From: an uncultured Pelagibacteraceae bacterium
GTDB lineage: Bacteria > Pseudomonadota > Alphaproteobacteria > Pelagibacterales > Pelagibacteraceae
Reading direction: 5' to 3'
NCBI GenBank assembly: GCA_902575835.1
Contig: CACGSX010000001.1
Coordinates: 229,405-293,404, forward strand
Length of the DNA stretch: 64,000 bases
A program made the position numbers and the translations under genes. Positions within the stretch are counted from its first letter, which is position 1. The number at the start of each line of letters is the position of its first letter. This document shows, piece by piece, positions 28,039 to 38,978 of the stretch. Under the pieces are notes generated by a model. That model was not told where the DNA came from. It did no database searches and saw only the letters and a list, made by a program, of their open reading frames with translations.

Positions 28039-28800
28039 TTAAAATAAGAGTGATTTAAAGCTATTTTCAAAAAAAAGATAAACTAATGTTCCAATGATTA
28101 TGTATGGTCCAAAAGGAATTTGTGAAGACATTGATTTTGAATTTTTCAATAAACTTGGAATAACACTTAATAGAGCTATTAAGGACGATAAAAATATTAC
28201 AAAAGGTATACAAATCCATCCAAACCAAAAACCAATTGCTGACAAAAGTTTTGCATCTCCTAAACCCATGCCCTCTTTTTTTCTAATTTGTTTGTAAAAA
28301 TAAATTATAGACCAAATAATCAAATAACCAAAAATTCCTCCAATTAAAGAATTGACATAATTTGGGAAAATTGGATTTAAATTTGGATCAAAAGATTTTA
28401 TAAAACCAATAATCATCAAAGAAAAAGTTAATACATTAGGGATGATGTAGTGCTTTAGATCAATGAAGAAAATTATAATAAAAGATAGTCCTAAAATTAA
28501 AAAAAGTAAGGTAGTTAAGCTAATACCAAATAAATAATAAATCCCCAAAAAATAAGTAATAGTAATTAACTCAACTATTAAATACTGAGGTGAAATTTTT
28601 TTTTTACAGCTTCTGCATTTGCCATTTAAAAATAAAAATGAAATTAAAGGAATATTATCTTTCCAAGTAATTAATTTTTTGCAGTTTGGACAAAATGATC
28701 TTCCTGATACAACCCCTTTACCTTTGGGGAGTCTATAGATGCAAACATTTGCAAAACTACCCCAGAGGCCACCAAGAATAATTACAAATATTAGATCCAC
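28039..28800 (-). CDS. pilD: Prepilin peptidase PilD
   Basis: GGLWGSFANVCIYRLPKGKGVVSGRSFCPNCKKLITWKDNIPLISFLFLNGKCRSCKKKIS; GMGLGDAKLLSAIGFWFGW. Confidence 0.95.
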   Translation of the reverse strand: MDLIFVIILGGLWGSFANVCIYRLPKGKGVVSGRSFCPNCKKLITWKDNIPLISFLFLNGKCRSCKKKISPQYLIVELITITYFLGIYYLFGISLTTLLFLILGLSFIIIFFIDLKHYIIPNVLTFSLMIIGFIKSFDPNLNPIFPNYVNSLIGGIFGYLIIWSIIYFYKQIRKKEGMGLGDAKLLSAIGFWFGWICIPFVIFLSSLIALLSVIPSLLKNSKSMSSQIPFGPYIIIGTLVYLFFENSFKSLLF

Positions 28801-28968
28801 AGAAACTGATTATAATTTAATGTTTGATGTAATATGAATTAACCCATCAATTACATACTGAACCATTAGTACGGCATCCTGAAGGTGGATGTATAAATTA
28901 GGTGTATTAATTATAATCTCCATTGTTGAAAAATTTACCAAAAATTGCTTAAAATACTAGTTAAATAA

Positions 28969-30258
28969 ATGTTTCTATTTAAATCAAAAAAACCGATCGA
29001 ACCTAAAAAAGAAGCTGAACAAGTTAACGTCGACTTAGAGCTTGTCACAAAAATGAATCAAGACTTTGCTTTGTCTCTTGATTTAAATGACACCTTAATG
29101 AATGCATTGCGGGTAATTATTGCAAGACTGAACGCAGAAGCTGCAAATATTTTTCTAATTAATGATCAAAAGAAAAAATTTGAATGTATTGCCTCACTTC
29201 ATCAAGATTATTTAGATGAGTATGAATTGGACCTAAAAGACGGTGTTATGGGTAAAGCTGTTCAGCAAAGAAAGTGTATTCGTGTAGGAAATGTTAGAAA
29301 AGATGTAAGAGAAATCGCAGAATTTTATTTTGACTTAGATAATAAAACAAACTTTACAACATATTCAGTTTTGTGCTCACCATTGATTGCTGCAAATGAA
29401 TGTATTGGAGTTATTCATTGTTTAAATAAGAAAACTCAAGACAAATTATTTATAGAGGATGATAGAAAACTTTTAGAAACTCTTTCTGCTCCTGCAGCAC
29501 TAGCAATTAGAAATGCAAAGATGGCGAAAGAAATGGTAGAAAAAAATAAAATTCAAAAAGAAGTAGAAATTGTAGGGGAAATTCAAAGATCTCTATTATC
29601 TAAAAATAAAGAGAAAGATTTTCCAATTTCAGGAATCAATATACCAGCAAAAGTTGTTTCTGGAGACTTTTATAATTTTTCTGATTTAGGAGATGGAAAA
29701 TATGGATTTGGGGTTGCCGATGTGTCTGGAAAAGGTATTAAGTCATCACTCTTAATGTCTAAAGCTTCTAGTTTGTATAGATGCTTAAGTAAAACCAATT
29801 TTTCTGCATCAGATTTACTATATCAATTAAATAATGAGATATGTGAAACTATATCAAGAGGAATGTTTGTTACTATGTTAATTGGAATATACAATTCAAA
29901 TAAAAAAGAGTTATTGTTATCTAGTGCAGGTCATGAACCGCCTCTAATATTGTCACCCGAAGGAACTTTTAGTAATTTTTCAGAAGCTGGTCCACCTTTA
30001 GGTATAATGCCAAAAACTAAATATACAGAACACACTATTCCCTTCGAAAAAAGCTCAATGTATATTTTTACAGATGGGATTACTGAAATAAAAAATCCAA
30101 ATGGAGAAATGTTAGGTTCTGAAGGTTTTGAAAATTATATTAAGAAATATCAATCAACTGCAATCAACGATAGACTTAAAATAATGATTGATGATATTCT
30201 TGGCGCAGGTCACATTCAAAAAGATGATTTAACTATTGTTGCTATAGATGGAAAATAG
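28969..30258 (+). CDS. GAF-domain SpoIIE/PP2C-type serine phosphatase (RsbU/RsbP-like)
   Basis: GAF: AANIFLINDQKKKFECIAS...LCSPLIAANECIGVIHCLNK; phosphatase: VEIVGEIQRSLLSK...NIPAKVVSGDFYNFSDLGDGKYGFGVADVSGKGIKSSLLMSKAS...MYIFTDGITEIKNPNGEMLG...KDDLTIVAI. Confidence 0.95.
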   Translation: MFLFKSKKPIEPKKEAEQVNVDLELVTKMNQDFALSLDLNDTLMNALRVIIARLNAEAANIFLINDQKKKFECIASLHQDYLDEYELDLKDGVMGKAVQQRKCIRVGNVRKDVREIAEFYFDLDNKTNFTTYSVLCSPLIAANECIGVIHCLNKKTQDKLFIEDDRKLLETLSAPAALAIRNAKMAKEMVEKNKIQKEVEIVGEIQRSLLSKNKEKDFPISGINIPAKVVSGDFYNFSDLGDGKYGFGVADVSGKGIKSSLLMSKASSLYRCLSKTNFSASDLLYQLNNEICETISRGMFVTMLIGIYNSNKKELLLSSAGHEPPLILSPEGTFSNFSEAGPPLGIMPKTKYTEHTIPFEKSSMYIFTDGITEIKNPNGEMLGSEGFENYIKKYQSTAINDRLKIMIDDILGAGHIQKDDLTIVAIDGK

Positions 30259-31389
30259 CTAATAGGGTGAAATTTGTTCCTGATTATAAATTTTACAACT
30301 CATAACAATACTCAATCCCAACATAATAGATAATAATGATGATCCACCATAAGACATTATGGGTAATGGTGCACCAACAATTGGTAACATTCCTAAAACC
30401 ATTGCAATGTTAACAAACACATATAAAAAAATTGCTGTAGCAAAACCAAAACAATATAATTTTGCAAAGAAACTTCTAGATATTAGACCAACATTAATTA
30501 TTCTATAAATTAATAATATATATAGAAATAAAAGTATAATTGATCCAAGGAATCCAAATTCTTCGGAAAATAGTGTGAATATAAAGTCAGTGTGTTTTTC
30601 AGGTAAAAACTCTAGATAACTCTGTGTACCTTTTAAAAACCCTTTTCCAAAAAACCCGCCAGATCCAATAGCTATTTTTGATTGAATTATTTGATATCCA
30701 GCTCCCAAAGGGTCTCTATCTGGATTGAAGAAAGTTAGAATTCTAGACTTTTGATAAGGTTTTAAGATGGATATAGCAAAAGGCAATGATACTAATAATA
30801 ATAATCCAGAATAAATAAAATATTTAATATTTAAACCAGCCAACCAGATTATTGCAATACCACTTCCCGCAATTAGAATTGAAGTTCCTAAATCAGGCTG
30901 TTGGATAACAAGATAACATGGAATGATTAATAGAATAACAGGTTGAATTAAAAATTTATAGCTTTGGATATCCGAGCTTTGAATTCTATGATAATATCTA
31001 GCAAAACATATTATCACTGCAATTTTCATTAGCTCTGAAGGCTGCAAATTTAGAAAGTATAAGTTTATCCATCTTGTTGCCCCTGAAGCTGAAATTCCAA
31101 AAAATAAAACAGTTATTAATAAAATTAATCCTATAATATAGAATAAGTAAGCATTTTTATACCATGTAGAAACCCTGACAAAAGATAAAACTAAGAACAA
31201 ACTAAAAAATATAGATAATCTTATTATGTGATTTTTAGTATAAAAAGAAAGTTTTCCTCCTTCTGTTGAATAAATCGCAAAAACACTAATTAATCCAATA
31301 GCAATAATTAATAAGATTAATAAATAATCTATCGATTTTAATTTATCTAAAAAACTATAATTGCTAGCTTGTAATCTTTCTCTTAACAT
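30259..31389 (-). CDS. rodA: Rod shape-determining protein RodA (SEDS)
   Basis: GASGATRWINLYFLNLQPSELMKIA, QQPDLGTSILI, GFLKGTQSYLEFLPEKHTDFIFTLFSEEFGFLGS. Confidence 0.95.
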   Translation of the reverse strand: MLRERLQASNYSFLDKLKSIDYLLILLIIAIGLISVFAIYSTEGGKLSFYTKNHIIRLSIFFSLFLVLSFVRVSTWYKNAYLFYIIGLILLITVLFFGISASGATRWINLYFLNLQPSELMKIAVIICFARYYHRIQSSDIQSYKFLIQPVILLIIPCYLVIQQPDLGTSILIAGSGIAIIWLAGLNIKYFIYSGLLLLVSLPFAISILKPYQKSRILTFFNPDRDPLGAGYQIIQSKIAIGSGGFFGKGFLKGTQSYLEFLPEKHTDFIFTLFSEEFGFLGSIILLFLYILLIYRIINVGLISRSFFAKLYCFGFATAIFLYVFVNIAMVLGMLPIVGAPLPIMSYGGSSLLSIMLGLSIVMSCKIYNQEQISPY

Positions 31390-33338
31390 TATGCTAAACT
31401 AGTTTTTCCTTTATTAAATTGTTCTCTTAATTTGTGTCTATCAATAATTCTTTTTATTAACTTACTTGCAAGCGGGGCAGCTGCTTTGCTTCCAGATCCT
31501 CCGTGTTCAATAATAACACTTATTGCATATCTTGGATTCTTGTATGGTGCAAAAGCAACAAATAATGCATGGTCTCTTTTTTTATATTCTATTTGTTCAG
31601 TATCTAAATCTAATTCTCTATCAAGATCAGTAATTCTTCTAACCTGTGATGTTCCAGTTTTTCCTGCAAATTGATATTCAGGATTGTCGTAACGAGACCC
31701 ATATGAAGTTCCATATTGTTCATTTGTAGAACCAAACATTGCATCTAATATAAATTTAATGTTGGACTTTTTACGATACATTCTATGATAATATTCAATA
31801 TTTATGTCATCTAAGTAATTTCTCTCATGCAAAGTAAAATTGGAGTGATTTAATTTGATTTTATTTATTATATCATTATAATTTATAGACTCATCTTTTA
31901 TGATATGAGGTTTTATTTTATATCCTCCATTTGCAATTTGGGCAGTCATTAAACAAAGTTGTAGTGGCGTGGTCTGAATATAGCCTTGACCTATACCGTT
32001 GATTACAGTTTCTCCTAAATACCAACTTTGCTCTAGTACACGTCTTTTCCATTTCGTATCAGGAACTAACCCTTTTTTTTCGTCGTTATAAACTTCTCCA
32101 AGCACATTAGCTCCAAGACCATATCTTTTTGCAATTATTGACAATTTATCAACGCCGAGCAGTCTTGCCATTTCATAAAAGTATATATCGCAAGATTGTT
32201 TGATGGCATTTCTTAACTTCATGTACCCATGACCTTCTTTTTTCCAACAATGATATTTTACACCATAAAGTTCATATGGATGCTTGTGACCCTTGCACCT
32301 AATTGTTTTATTGGGATCTAATATTCCATACTCTAAAGCAGCGAGAGCAACTAATGGTTTAAAAGTTGATCCAGGAGAATAAAGTCCTGCAATAGACTTA
32401 TTTATTAAAGGTTTTAAAGGATTATTTCTGATTTCCTGCCAATCTTTCTGATTAATTCCGTGTGTGAATTTGTTTGGATCATAGGTTGGTGATGATGCCA
32501 TCGCTATTATTTCACCAGTATAAATATCCATTGCACTGATTGATCCCGCTTTATCTTTGAGTAATTCTTGTGCATACTTTTGAATCTCAATATCTATGGT
32601 TAATTTTACTTTATTTCCTTGCTTTTCTTTGATGTAGTCTATTTGACTTATTCTTTTTCCAGATGCATTGACCTCATATCTTTTAATACCATAATTGCCT
32701 ATCAAAAATTTCTCTTGTGATTTTTCAATTCCATATTTTCCTACTTTTAGTCCTGGAACAAAATTTTCTTTGATTTCAGGTTTTTCAATATCTTTTGGAC
32801 TAGCGTCACCGACATAACCTACTATATGTACTAATTCATTCGCGAAGGGATAGAATCTTGATGTAGATAAAACAGGTTTTGCTCCTTCTAATTCATGTAA
32901 ATATAAATTAATTTTAGAAAATTGTTCCCACGTTAAATTATCTGAAACTACTAATATATCCCAAGGTTTTAATCTTTCCTTTTTTTTATATAATTTTTTA
33001 ATTTGAAACTGATCTAATCCAATTAAATTTTTGATCTTGAATATTGTTAGGTCAAAATCATTAATTTCATCTAACATTAAATGTAACTGAAATACTCTAT
33101 CGTTGCTTGCTAAAACTTTATTAAAATTGTCTAATATTATTCCTCTCTGAGGTGGAGTTTTCCACTCACGTATTCTATTTTTATCAGATAAAATTTCATA
33201 TTTTTCTCTATCTGAAATTTGTAAATTATATAATCTTGATGAAATACCAGCAAAAAGTAATATTTTTGCTGCAGCTAATATAAACATCCTTCTTGTTATA
33301 ACTCTACCTTTTTCTATGTTTCTTCCTCTATTCAACAT
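31389..33338 (-). CDS. mrdA: Penicillin-binding protein 2 (MrdA)
   Basis: AGLYSPGSTFKPLVALAALE (SxxK), AGKTGTSQVRR (KTGT); adjacent to rodA. Confidence 0.95.
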   Translation of the reverse strand: MLNRGRNIEKGRVITRRMFILAAAKILLFAGISSRLYNLQISDREKYEILSDKNRIREWKTPPQRGIILDNFNKVLASNDRVFQLHLMLDEINDFDLTIFKIKNLIGLDQFQIKKLYKKKERLKPWDILVVSDNLTWEQFSKINLYLHELEGAKPVLSTSRFYPFANELVHIVGYVGDASPKDIEKPEIKENFVPGLKVGKYGIEKSQEKFLIGNYGIKRYEVNASGKRISQIDYIKEKQGNKVKLTIDIEIQKYAQELLKDKAGSISAMDIYTGEIIAMASSPTYDPNKFTHGINQKDWQEIRNNPLKPLINKSIAGLYSPGSTFKPLVALAALEYGILDPNKTIRCKGHKHPYELYGVKYHCWKKEGHGYMKLRNAIKQSCDIYFYEMARLLGVDKLSIIAKRYGLGANVLGEVYNDEKKGLVPDTKWKRRVLEQSWYLGETVINGIGQGYIQTTPLQLCLMTAQIANGGYKIKPHIIKDESINYNDIINKIKLNHSNFTLHERNYLDDINIEYYHRMYRKKSNIKFILDAMFGSTNEQYGTSYGSRYDNPEYQFAGKTGTSQVRRITDLDRELDLDTEQIEYKKRDHALFVAFAPYKNPRYAISVIIEHGGSGSKAAAPLASKLIKRIIDRHKLREQFNKGKTSLA

Positions 33339-33849
33339 TTTTTTGTTTTAAACCTAGTAAATAAATTTGATTAAATAATTTTGAAACTGCAGGGTAAATT
33401 AAAAATGAAAAAAAGGCAGTTGACATTAAAGCTCCATAACTAATGCTTCTGTCAAAGAAAATTGCTAACACTGTAAAATGAATTGAGCTAACAATTAATA
33501 TTGCGATAAAGAATAATATCCAATCATAAATCAGGTTGGGAACTAGAGTTCTAGCCCTAAAAAAAGATGCGACAACACAAAGCAAAAGATAATTTATTGA
33601 TGAAACTCCAATTGGTAGATTTTGTACAACATCATTAATTACACCTGCAAAAAAAATAAGTCCATAACCAAGCATTTCCGGTTTTCTTAAAACCCAATAA
33701 AAAACTATTAAGTGAATAAAATTAAAAGATATATTAATTTTGAAAATTTGAAATGAAAATGAGTAGCCAGTCAAAGCAAAGAAAAATAATAAAATAATAG
33801 GAAAACTATTTAATAAAAATTGATAAAATTTTAGATCACTTCTAGCCAT
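33328..33849 (-). CDS. mreD: Rod shape-determining protein MreD
   Basis: Multi-TM 173 aa protein between mreC and mrdA. Confidence 0.85.
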   Translation of the reverse strand: MARSDLKFYQFLLNSFPIILLFFFALTGYSFSFQIFKINISFNFIHLIVFYWVLRKPEMLGYGLIFFAGVINDVVQNLPIGVSSINYLLLCVVASFFRARTLVPNLIYDWILFFIAILIVSSIHFTVLAIFFDRSISYGALMSTAFFSFLIYPAVSKLFNQIYLLGLKQKNVE

Positions 33850-33850
33850 T

Positions 33851-34687
33851 TTATTTATTTACCTGCACATAATTTAGCTGATTTAAGTTACTGTAAAACT
33901 TCACATACTTTTTATTGTTTTGAATAATTATTTTCCCAACAGGGATTGACGCTGGAATTGTGCCATCTGAGCCAGAAGTATATACAATTTCATTCTCTTT
34001 TATCTCATTATCTTTCGGTAGGTATTCTAGTTCTGCGTATTCATCATTTCCATTTCCTGAGAGTATTGCATTGATACCACTTGGCTCAATAATGATTGGG
34101 ATTTTGCTATTAAGATCATTAGCCAGCAATACTCTAGAACTCAAAAAGTTAACATTTACAACCTTTCCAATGTAATATAATCGATCTTTAACAGCTGATC
34201 CTAATTTAACTCCATTTTTTTGACCTTTATTAATTATAAGAGACTTTAAATAAGGACTCTGTTTATCCAATAAAATCTTTGTTAGCATATACTCTTTAGA
34301 AAAGAGATCTCTTTCCTCTATCAATTTTTTTAAAAGAGCATTTTCTGATTTATAAAAATCAACTTCTTTTCTAAGTGAGTCAAGATCAAGGTCCTTATCT
34401 CTTAAAACTGAAAACTCTTCATACATACTCATATGATCTTGGAAGAGGTGGTATTTATCTTTTACATATTTAAATGGGCTAGATACGACATATGAACCTC
34501 TAAATATTATATCTTTTGTAATAGACCTAAATTGATTAACTGGACCAGTTTTAAAATACTCTAATGATAAAACTAAAATAGATATAACTAATAGAGTAAA
34601 TAAGGAAAACTTTTGTCTATTTCCTTTTTTTAGAAATGCTGAACGAATAGCAATAATGAAATCATCTCTACTCGATTCTGTTGACAT
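33851..34687 (-). CDS. mreC: Rod shape-determining protein MreC
   Basis: N-terminal TM, coiled coil, INKGQKNGVKLGSAVKD; adjacent to mreB. Confidence 0.93.
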   Translation of the reverse strand: MSTESSRDDFIIAIRSAFLKKGNRQKFSLFTLLVISILVLSLEYFKTGPVNQFRSITKDIIFRGSYVVSSPFKYVKDKYHLFQDHMSMYEEFSVLRDKDLDLDSLRKEVDFYKSENALLKKLIEERDLFSKEYMLTKILLDKQSPYLKSLIINKGQKNGVKLGSAVKDRLYYIGKVVNVNFLSSRVLLANDLNSKIPIIIEPSGINAILSGNGNDEYAELEYLPKDNEIKENEIVYTSGSDGTIPASIPVGKIIIQNNKKYVKFYSNLNQLNYVQVNK

Positions 34688-34692
34688 AATAT

Positions 34693-35724
<1,032 letters not shown>

Positions 35725-35728
35725 TTAT

Positions 35729-37303
35729 TTATATTCCTTTCACTTTTTGATGTTTAATATTTTGAGAAGGTGCTCTTTTCTCACGTTTTATAAGCATTTT
35801 ATTTAATGCATTTAAATATGCGTTTGCTGATGCAACTAAAGTATCTGTATCGGCTGATTGACCTACTGTTGTTCTATCATTTTCTTCAATTTTTACACTT
35901 ACAGTTGCCTGGGCATCTGTACCTTCGGTGACTGCATGTACTTGATAAAGAGATAATTTAACATCATGTGGAAATAGTTTTTTTATACATTTAAATATTG
36001 CATCAACTGGGCCATCACCAGATTCGGTCGTACTCTTAATATCACCATAGACATCTAATGTCATTTCAGCTTTTTGCGGTTCCCCTGTACCAGCAAATAC
36101 TTTTAAAGATTTTAAATTAATCGCATTTATTTTATTATCTACAATTAAACTATCATCAACTAGCGCTACTATATCTTCATCATATATATGTTTCTTTTTA
36201 TCCGCTAAAACTTTAAATTTTCCAAAAGCTGCTTGGATAATATCGTCTGTGAGATCTGAATAACCTAAGTCTGATAATTTATCTTTAAAAGCATGTCGCC
36301 CTGAATGTTTACCCATAACAAGTGAGGTTTTCTTAACACCTACACTCTCCGGAGTCATGATTTCATAAGTTTCTCTATTCTTTAACATTCCATCTTGATG
36401 AATTCCTGACTCATGAGCAAAAGCGTTTTTCCCAACTATTGCTTTATTAAATTGAACTGGAAAACCAGTAGCATTTGAAACTATTTTAGAGGCTTTGCTA
36501 ATTAATTCTGTTTTAATACCTGTATTATATGGCATCAAATCGTTTCTTGTTTTAATTGCCATAACTACTTCTTCTAATGCAGCATTTCCTGCTCTTTCAC
36601 CTATTCCATTAATTGTACACTCTATTTGTCTTACACCTTCAGAAACTCCAGCTAATGCATTTGCTACAGCTAAGCCAAGATCATTGTGACAGTGTGCAGA
36701 TAATATTGCTTTATCTATATTTGGAACATTATTTTTTAAGTGTTTAATTGTTTTTGCAAATTCCTCAGGTATAGAATATCCAACTGTATCTGGAATATTT
36801 ATTGTTTTAGCTCCACAATTAATTGCAAGCTCAACTGTTTTACACATGAAATCCATATCAGTTCTTGTTCCATCCTCACATGACCATTCAACATCATCAG
36901 TATAATTTCTTGCATAAGTAACACTTTCTTTAATTGCATCTAGAACCTGCTCATTTGTCATTTCAAGTTTGTGTTTCATATGTAGTGGGCTCGTTGAAAT
37001 AAAGGTATGAATTCTAAATCTTGGAGCATGTTTCAACGATTCATGACATGCATCAATGTCTTTTTTTAATGCTCTTGAGAGACCACATGGAATTGAGTTT
37101 TTCATTATTTTACTTATTTCAGATACTGCTTCAAAGTCTCCTGGAGATGCAATTGGAAATCCTGCTTCAACAATGTCTATTCCCATTTCGTCAAATACTC
37201 TAGATATCTGAATTTTCTCTTCGACACTCATAGACGCACCTGGCGATTGTTCACCATCACGCATCGTCGTATCAAATATGTATAGTTTTTCTCTGTCTGA
37301 CAT
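35729..37303 (-). CDS. leuA: 2-isopropylmalate synthase
   Basis: IFDTTMRDGEQSPGASM; LSAHCHNDLGLAVANALAGV; AFAHESGIHQDGMLKNRETYEIM. Confidence 0.97.
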   Translation of the reverse strand: MSDREKLYIFDTTMRDGEQSPGASMSVEEKIQISRVFDEMGIDIVEAGFPIASPGDFEAVSEISKIMKNSIPCGLSRALKKDIDACHESLKHAPRFRIHTFISTSPLHMKHKLEMTNEQVLDAIKESVTYARNYTDDVEWSCEDGTRTDMDFMCKTVELAINCGAKTINIPDTVGYSIPEEFAKTIKHLKNNVPNIDKAILSAHCHNDLGLAVANALAGVSEGVRQIECTINGIGERAGNAALEEVVMAIKTRNDLMPYNTGIKTELISKASKIVSNATGFPVQFNKAIVGKNAFAHESGIHQDGMLKNRETYEIMTPESVGVKKTSLVMGKHSGRHAFKDKLSDLGYSDLTDDIIQAAFGKFKVLADKKKHIYDEDIVALVDDSLIVDNKINAINLKSLKVFAGTGEPQKAEMTLDVYGDIKSTTESGDGPVDAIFKCIKKLFPHDVKLSLYQVHAVTEGTDAQATVSVKIEENDRTTVGQSADTDTLVASANAYLNALNKMLIKREKRAPSQNIKHQKVKGI

Positions 37304-37319
37304 TGTAATTTTTTAGCTC

Positions 37320-37336
37320 GAGCATAATACATGCTC
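37320..37336. promoter_or_regulatory. Hairpin GAGCAT-AATAC-ATGCTC just upstream of leuA
   Basis: Perfect 6-bp inverted repeat with 5-nt loop in leuA leader. Confidence 0.3.
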
Positions 37337-37357
37337 TCGCTCAGATTGCAAAATAAA

Positions 37358-37375
37358 TTGGGAAATTTAACCCAA
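37358..37375 (-). terminator. Candidate intrinsic terminator of ilvC
   Basis: Minus strand TTGGG-TTAAATTT-CCCAA followed by TTTATTTT, just after the ilvC stop. Confidence 0.45.
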
Positions 37376-37388
37376 ATTTAACATCTAA

Positions 37389-38429
<1,041 letters not shown>

Positions 38430-38978
38430 TTATTTAAATATATCTGCGCCTCTTGTCATAGCTACAGCTCCTGTTCTTGAAACACTCACCAATCCAAATT
38501 TTTTTAAATCCTTTGACATTTTGTCTATTTCTCGTCTTAAAGCTGTTATTTGAATAACATTTGATTTTTTTGTTTTGTCTAGTAATACAGGATTATATTT
38601 TTTACAAGCTTTCAATGCACGCTCTAATTTATTATTTGGACCAACGATTTTAAATAACGCCATCTCCTTAAAAATGACTGCTTTATCCTCTCTTTTAAAA
38701 TCTGCAACCTTGTGAACAGGAACAAGTTTTCTTAATTGAAGTTTAATTTGATTAACAACTTGTGGTGTTCCTGTAGTTACAATTGTTATCCTTGATATCT
38801 TTAGTTTTTCATCAACTTGTGCAACTGCTAAAGATTCGATATTATAACCTCTACCAGAAAATAGACCGACTACTCTAGCTAATACACCAGCTTCATTGTC
38901 GACCCAAACGACTATAATATGTGTATCAAATTTTTCTTTTTTATTTGAAAAACTATACGCTGATTTTGAATTAGGCAT
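38430..38978 (-). CDS. ilvN: Acetolactate synthase small subunit
   Basis: VDNEAGVLARVVGLFSGRGYNIESLAVAQV (ACT domain). Confidence 0.96.
   Translation of the reverse strand: MPNSKSAYSFSNKKEKFDTHIIVVWVDNEAGVLARVVGLFSGRGYNIESLAVAQVDEKLKISRITIVTTGTPQVVNQIKLQLRKLVPVHKVADFKREDKAVIFKEMALFKIVGPNNKLERALKACKKYNPVLLDKTKKSNVIQITALRREIDKMSKDLKKFGLVSVSRTGAVAMTRGADIFK

Noticed and set aside
28801-28968. Riboswitch or small RNA in the 168-bp gap upstream of the GAF phosphatase
   Set aside because: Only a 5-bp hairpin (CATCC/GGATG) was visible; insufficient for an RNA element call without covariation.
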